Source: Cardiocondyla obscurior (taxonomy: Eukaryota; Arthropoda; Insecta; Hymenoptera; Formicidae). From it: DNA of 64,000 bases. Below the pieces are notes generated by a model that saw only the letters and a list, made by a program, of their open reading frames with translations, was not told the DNA's origin and made no database searches. Location of the stretch: NCBI RefSeq assembly GCF_019399895.1, contig NC_091887.1, positions 62,001-126,000 on the forward strand. The letters run 5' to 3'. Shown piece after piece: positions 58,448 to 64,000 of this stretch. The position numbers were made by a program, and so were the translations under genes. Every line of letters starts with the position of its first letter. The stretch's first letter is position 1.

Positions 58448-59962
58448 TAAATATGTACCCGAACCACGACAGGGTATGAATCAATCAATCAATAGTGTAT
58501 ATACTCACCTCCAAGGTGTTCACATACTTATGTTCGTACACATAAGACATATTCTCATACGTGTATGCGGTAATGGTTCCACATACGTAAAGAGCAGCGT
58601 ACAACTTTTTCTCTTTTTATTTACAAGTTGTTTTTATTAGGAAAATTAATCAAACGTGTAATTTTTGCAAATGCACAATCGCACATACGCTATACTGTCC
58701 CCCTTACGAAATTTTATTTCAAGGCAAACACGCGAAATTCGCCAAGTAAAAATGTTAATTCGTTTTTTGTTTTATTATTACTATTACTGTACTATTCGTT
58801 GTCGCAGATATACGTAAAAGATGGTATATGATATTCAAGACATTTTATAGAGACTGTGCCTATTGTAATGTATTTCACGCTAATTCGATCAGGGACATAA
58901 GATTTTATCGAAAATAGCTTTTATCACGCTTTTATCGTGCTATCTGGTATCGTTAAAATCTTACAAAGAAATCTATCTGTGTTAAGATCTGCGCCATGCA
59001 GATCTCAGTTTAAAATATAAAAGTATAGAAACGTGTGTCTCTCTCTCTGTGTGGGTGTGTGTGTGTGTGCATGTATATACCGGTGCGAATAAATCGTTAG
59101 ATATTTATATAATCAATCATTTATTATTATCCATTATTAATCGCTTTTGGAAAATATATGTGTATATACGCGCGTATGTACATATGTCCACACTCGCAAT
59201 ATTCTTCATTGTACGTTATATTTGCACGCAGGTACATAAATGTGACGGACATACTGCAAACACTTTTTGGCAGTTTCATACATATCTTGTACAAAAATAT
59301 AATCTCAAAGAAAAGAAAAAAAAAAAAAATCGTAATATTACATTTATGCTATCATCGCTACCAACGTCTACGTTGCATTATTTTACTATAAATACATAAA
59401 TATGATAAACTATTTTAGCGTATAAAAAGAAAAATTTACAAATAACAACGAAGGTTTGTTAGAATCTGTATGATAGAAGAATCACACGCATATATCTTAA
59501 TGATTTTCGAAACGACTCTACGGAAGTAAAATATATACAGATAAAGACGAATAACGTAATTTTTACCTACAGATTTTTACATTGCTACATCTCTTATATT
59601 TAACTTGGCCGATATTTGACTATGTGTACATACCGACCTTTACTAAAATATTGTCGGTTTGTTATACATACGTGAGAGTATTATCCTGCCATAAATAACA
59701 ATTATCTTATTAAATATTTAATTAAATTTAATATTTAAATATTTTTCAGGTTCAGCGAATCAATCGTTCGCTCTTATAATCTCAATGCACGATACCGTAA
59801 TGGTAATTTTGGCAATTTGAGAGCAATTGATTTAGCGTTGAATCAATTACTGCAAAAAAAAAAAAAAATGTATTGCGTTAAGGATTATTGTTCTACAGCC
59901 ATCACTTTAAATTATTCGGTACCTCGTTATAATACCGATTATAACTTTCGTTATTGACTGAT
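57652..59962. other. Long 3' UTR / intergenic, TBC1D16-TMEM104
   Basis: 2.3 kb between convergent genes. It is AT-rich with a T-run (58,417-58,442), (TCAA)n near 58,480, (TG)n near 59,050 and A-runs near 59,315 and 59,854. I see no conserved coding exon; short frames here lack features. Confidence 0.5.
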
Positions 59963-62004
59963 TCAAGATTGCAAGTGCATTTGTATGAAATTGACAGAGA
60001 CTAAAATCATACAGGTAATAGCCCATGCTACGACGAAAGTTATCCAACATCTATTCGAGAAAGGACTTGCAAATTTGTTGACGATTCCGAGGCCGATAAT
60101 TTTGTTTGTCTTTTTTCTAGCATAATAAACTAAGAACGTAGGAATTAAATACTGTATTCCTGCTCCAGCGTAAGAGCCTGTGATACCAACTAATATCGAT
60201 AAATCTTTAGTAGTTATCGCGATTAAATACGGCGGTAATATAGCTAAAATAGGGAAGACGAGTTTCTGAAGACACGAATTGTAAACTTGATCCTCTTTTA
60301 GAAAAAGTGACTGCAAATTATTTCGTAGGGTAATTGCTATAATGGGAAAACTGGTACTTAAAGTAAAGACTGGAAAAAGGGCTAAGAAGTACTCCAGAAG
60401 AAGCATAAAAATATTGTCACTTTTGGAACAATCACTCAAACCCCGTGGTCCAAAGTCTAAGGTATAAAGGTCATCTAAACGTTGGAAAGCAAAGATACCA
60501 GTAAGAGCTAATAATAAGTAAAAAACCGCGATTAGGGTGTAATCAAGAGCTAAAAATCGATTCAGTTTAGACTTATTAGCTATTGGCGCAACCAAAGCTG
60601 GCAACGAGTGATGGCACATGAAGGAATAAACGCAAGCACCAAAAAGACTGGGGACTCCTAAAATAGCGATTAATTAATTAAGTATTATTTTATGTTTCTG
60701 CTTATTTGCAATTGTAATTTATTATAACGTAGCTAACGTAGCAATAATTTACTTGATAACGAACAAATCAATCTTCAGACTTACCGGCTATATTTGCGAC
60801 AGGGGGATTGCCACGCGGACCGTACACGATAAGACTTTTTAAAGCGTATATGATCATCGTAGTGAATGCGAGCCATCGCAATATCGAAGTCAGTAGTTGA
60901 AGATACTTGGTTTTCTGGACATTAAAAAATACGAACGGCCCCAGAAACGATACAAACATGGTCTAAAAATAGAAATATTATTATCTTACAAAATTTAGAA
61001 TTAAAATGTACTCCAATGTTATAAGAAACAAAACTTTACGAGCATAAATAACATACCAGAAATATTCTATATGCATCCAGTCGTCTAAAATTGGTATCTT
61101 CCCAACAAATTTCAGTATCTGGTATAGTGTCGTTACACGTAAAATTTTTTGGTAAATGAGTACAGGCGACGTCTGCTAATGATTTTGCAACTGCTGCACC
61201 GTAAATACTTAAATCTCCATACAGATATACAGCAAAACATAAATAGAACAGAGTAGTACCGAATCTATTAAAAAAGATAGATGCCATCTGTCCCATTTCT
61301 ATTTTATCATTTATATCATAATATCTGTAGGTTGTATCCAAATTATCTGGACTCGATGTAACAGAAGGTACTAATGGAGTGTCTTCCGAGTCTGAATTGG
61401 AAGGGCCAGATTCACCACACGTTAACTGCAAGATCTGAAAAGTCACCGTGTCAATGAGGCTAACTAATGCCATTGTTTTATAGAACTAAAAACTTTACAA
61501 ATTTTTTAAAACACTTACTCGTTTCCCCTGTCGAATATGCCTCCATGCAACGATAGCATTGGCAGATGCCATTGCCTCTATGACAAATGTGACTGTGATA
61601 AAACTGTCGAGACAAAAAATAAAATATATATATATATGTATGTATGTATGTATGAAGAAAAAAAAAAAAAAAAAACGCTTGGATCACAAGAACAATGGAA
61701 AGAAAACTCTTGGTGTATGTACCTGATAAATGCCAGCACTATGATAACGCTCAGTCCAAGCGCCCATCCTGCTCGACTAAATACAGCAGGTAAGGTCAAA
61801 GCACCCGTTCCGACGATGAGATTAAAGATATATACAAGCCCGACCTACGGCGGAGATCTCTTTAAACGAATCCACAAATTCACCGTTTACTTTAACCGAG
61901 GTTAGGCCGCCCGTAGCTCGACCGTCAGCTGGGTGCCGTCAAGCCCCGGTCGTAATCTTACTTACCCATGTTGAGTATTGGTCATCAACGTTCTGCTCGA
62001 GCAT
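59963..62004 (-). CDS. TMEM104: Transmembrane protein 104 homologue
   Basis: Multi-pass membrane protein of the amino-acid/auxin permease-like superfamily; transport substrate unknown. Exons on the minus strand: 62,004-61,966, 61,844-61,723, 61,603-61,519, 61,434-61,057, 60,962-60,785 and 60,657-59,963, giving 498 aa (human 496). The start MLEQNVDDQYSTW sits before the first membrane helix VGLVYIFNLIVGTGALTLP. Family signatures are FVIEAMASANA, IEMGQMASIFFNRFG, YLYGDLSIYGAAV, RLDAYRIF, NVQKTKYLQLLTS, GACVYSFMCHHSLP, FPVFTLSTSFPIIAITLRNN and GITGSYAGAGIQY. About ten or eleven hydrophobic segments are visible. A Ser/Asp-rich cytosolic loop with SNSDSEDTPL lies near 90-110. Short first exons were chosen by phase and by Y-S-x-x before VGLVY. 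Confidence 0.92.
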
Positions 62005-63894
62005 CTCTGTCGATTCGAGTCCGCTCCGAACAAGCTACTTTTCGCAAAGTGTTGGAATCAGAAGGGACGTTGCACTGGCGTCGCGCGTCGCGTTGCGTCG
62101 CCTGCCGTCTTCGCTGCAGCTGTTGCTTGCTCACAGACAGGCGCGAGCACACTCGACCAGATGGAGAAATATTTCTCGGCGATATTTATCATTTTCTCTC
62201 TTCTCCTTTCCTCCTCTCTCCGTTAGCGATGACACGACACGCAAAATGTTTCTCGACATGTGGCACTTGTGTGCCGCTCGACTTCTCTTCAAATCAATCG
62301 TGATAAATATGTACAATGAAAAAAAAAAAAAAAAAAGGAGAGTATACTTAATGCTCTCGCGAATTTGAGCATGTGGTCACATTTTATTTTTTTTTTTTTT
62401 TTTGGTTAAGCAAGCACGGAACATAATCAGCGAAGTAACTCTACCGCCTGAAATTATTACTAATAGCAATTAAATAAGTGCGATTGGAATTTCAGCATTT
62501 TTAAGAAACGAAGAATAATACTTGCCTAGCTAAAAATCTCTCGCTTTTCCGGAAGAAAAAGGAAGAGGAAAGGATAGAATGTTCCAACGTACATCTTATA
62601 AATATATTATTAAAACTATGCATTAAGCGACAAAAATATGGTGCACAAAAATCACCGACGCAATCATGTTTTTCAGACTTTTATTTTATAATCCCATAAG
62701 TCTAAAGTAGTCTTTATAAGATGTGTACGTGTGTGTATGTGTATGTATGTATGTGTGAATGGTTTTGCGCAATACAATGGGAATAAATTATAATACTTTG
62801 GCTACGCTTATAGGGTCGAAACCGTGGTGCCTTTCTTTCCCGTTTGTTTGAGCGAACGTTTGTAGGACTTTTTTTTTTTTGGGTCAGCGGTTTACCCCAT
62901 CGTATATATAAAAAAAAAAAAAAAAAAAAAAAAAAGACAAGACAAAAAAAGGCCATCTTTTCCCTCAACGATAGGCAAATTGTAATAGAAAACGTAGATA
63001 AGAAGTCGGAGGCTTGTCTCTATGCGCGGAATGACGTACAACGTATGTTGAGCTTTGACGCAAACGTCTCTTAAAAACAGCGCACATTAATCGGAATGCA
63101 TCAACGTTGATTGCCATCGTGTGTCCGGACTTGGTCGTCTCTGTTCGCGGGAAGAGTAACCGATCATCTTTCCCGCGGCAGAAAGCTCAAAGTTACCCCG
63201 CGTGAACGTTTCTTGCTCGAATTCTTAAAGTGGCAATCGAGGTTTACACGTACCGTTTACAAGGAAATTAAAAGAGTGTAATGGAAACGAAGCGTTTCTG
63301 CTCTCGCGTCGAGAGAAGGATATCTCGCGAGGAATGTTTAGCTAAGTGCTACCGCGACTTGTTCTAGACACAAGAGTTATTCAAATATATATTTATATAT
63401 ATATTTTTGTATATATATATATAATACAAAGGATACGATATAAGGTAGAAAAAGGTATTCGGGAATCGGGGCACAGGGTTCAAGATCGTTATATCGAATC
63501 GATGAAAAACGCTGAAAAATGATGATTATGTTTAAACGAGCAAGAACGAGCCGTCGATTTATATTGGGTTGCCACCGAGACCGAGGAACAATATCGCGGG
63601 AGCAGGGCGATATATATCGTAAGCTCCTCTCTTTCTCTTTCTTTTTCTTCCTTCTCTCCTCTTGCTTAATCGAATACGCATTTACCTCACGCCTATCTTA
63701 AACACGTAAATCCGAATTGAAAGAAGCTACCTTTGCCCCGGAGGAACCGAAGGGCAATCGTTGCGGAAGTTGATGTTACGTCCGCCTGCGAAACGAGACA
63801 AAAGCCTCTCTCTCTCTCTCTCTCTCTCTCCTCTTCTCTCATTTTTCAAAGTCTCAAGGGGCCGGGGAATGATATTATGCGATTGAGAACGCGT
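62005..63894. other. TMEM104 5' flank and actin 3' UTR region
   Basis: The part next to TMEM104 (62,005-62,260) is relatively GC-rich and is probably its promoter and 5' UTR. Poly-A/T runs occur near 62,318, 62,387 and 62,915, a (TG)n-like stretch near 62,730, (TA)n near 63,385-63,423 and (CT)n at 63,804-63,831. On the minus strand an AATAAA-type signal near 62,685 could end the actin transcript. No other coding exon is seen. Confidence 0.45.

Positions 63895-64000
<106 letters not shown>

Noticed and set aside
62714..63074. Frames around the poly-A/T tracts upstream of actin
   Set aside because: They are driven by Phe/Lys homopolymers and simple repeats, with no conserved motif.

Overview
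The window looks like the left end of an insect chromosome or scaffold, probably a hymenopteran and perhaps an ant. It carries TTAGG-type telomeric repeat (read as CCTAA on this strand), stacked subtelomeric satellites, and compact intron-containing animal genes. The lineage is an inference; no database was searched.

Region 1 (1-10,377) is a satellite of about 117 bp per unit. Region 2 (10,378-19,558) is telomere-like: short CCTAA flanks enclose almost 9 kb of (CCTGG)n. The CCTGG core is probably CCTAA telomere DNA miscalled by long-read basecalling. Regions 3-5 are further tandem satellites with units of about 201 bp (19,580-21,799), 111 bp (21,800-23,137) and 146 bp (23,138-25,347), closed by a 58-bp inverted repeat.

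Region 6 (25,411-35,590) is the most unusual part. Two tandem modules each hold a 178-bp repeat with CCAAT-, E-box- and TATA-like motifs, then a first-exon-like segment, then an array of 349-bp units. Each unit carries a consensus splice donor and acceptor, so it reads as one exon of about 166 nt plus one intron of about 183 nt. A degenerate tail keeps most of the splice signals. Two foldback elements (35,606-35,973) close the repeat domain.

Region 7 (about 36-64 kb) is ordinary gene-dense euchromatin. I rebuilt exon-intron models by splice-phase bookkeeping, and every complete model gives an uninterrupted frame: TMEM208 (+), a BTB-FLYWCH protein (-), a cytosolic sulfotransferase (+), DRC3/LRRC48 (+), ECI1 (-), a TFPT-like/HMG-box protein (+), HAGH (-), RECQL (+), TBC1D16 (+), TMEM104 (-), and the C-terminal end of an actin gene (-) that runs off the right edge. 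Three pairs are divergent with short shared upstream regions: BTB/sulfotransferase, ECI1/HMG and HAGH/RECQL. The genes are mostly housekeeping and do not form one pathway. DRC3 is axonemal and has an RFX X-box-like site just upstream. I found no tRNA or rRNA gene, CRISPR array or intact transposase.
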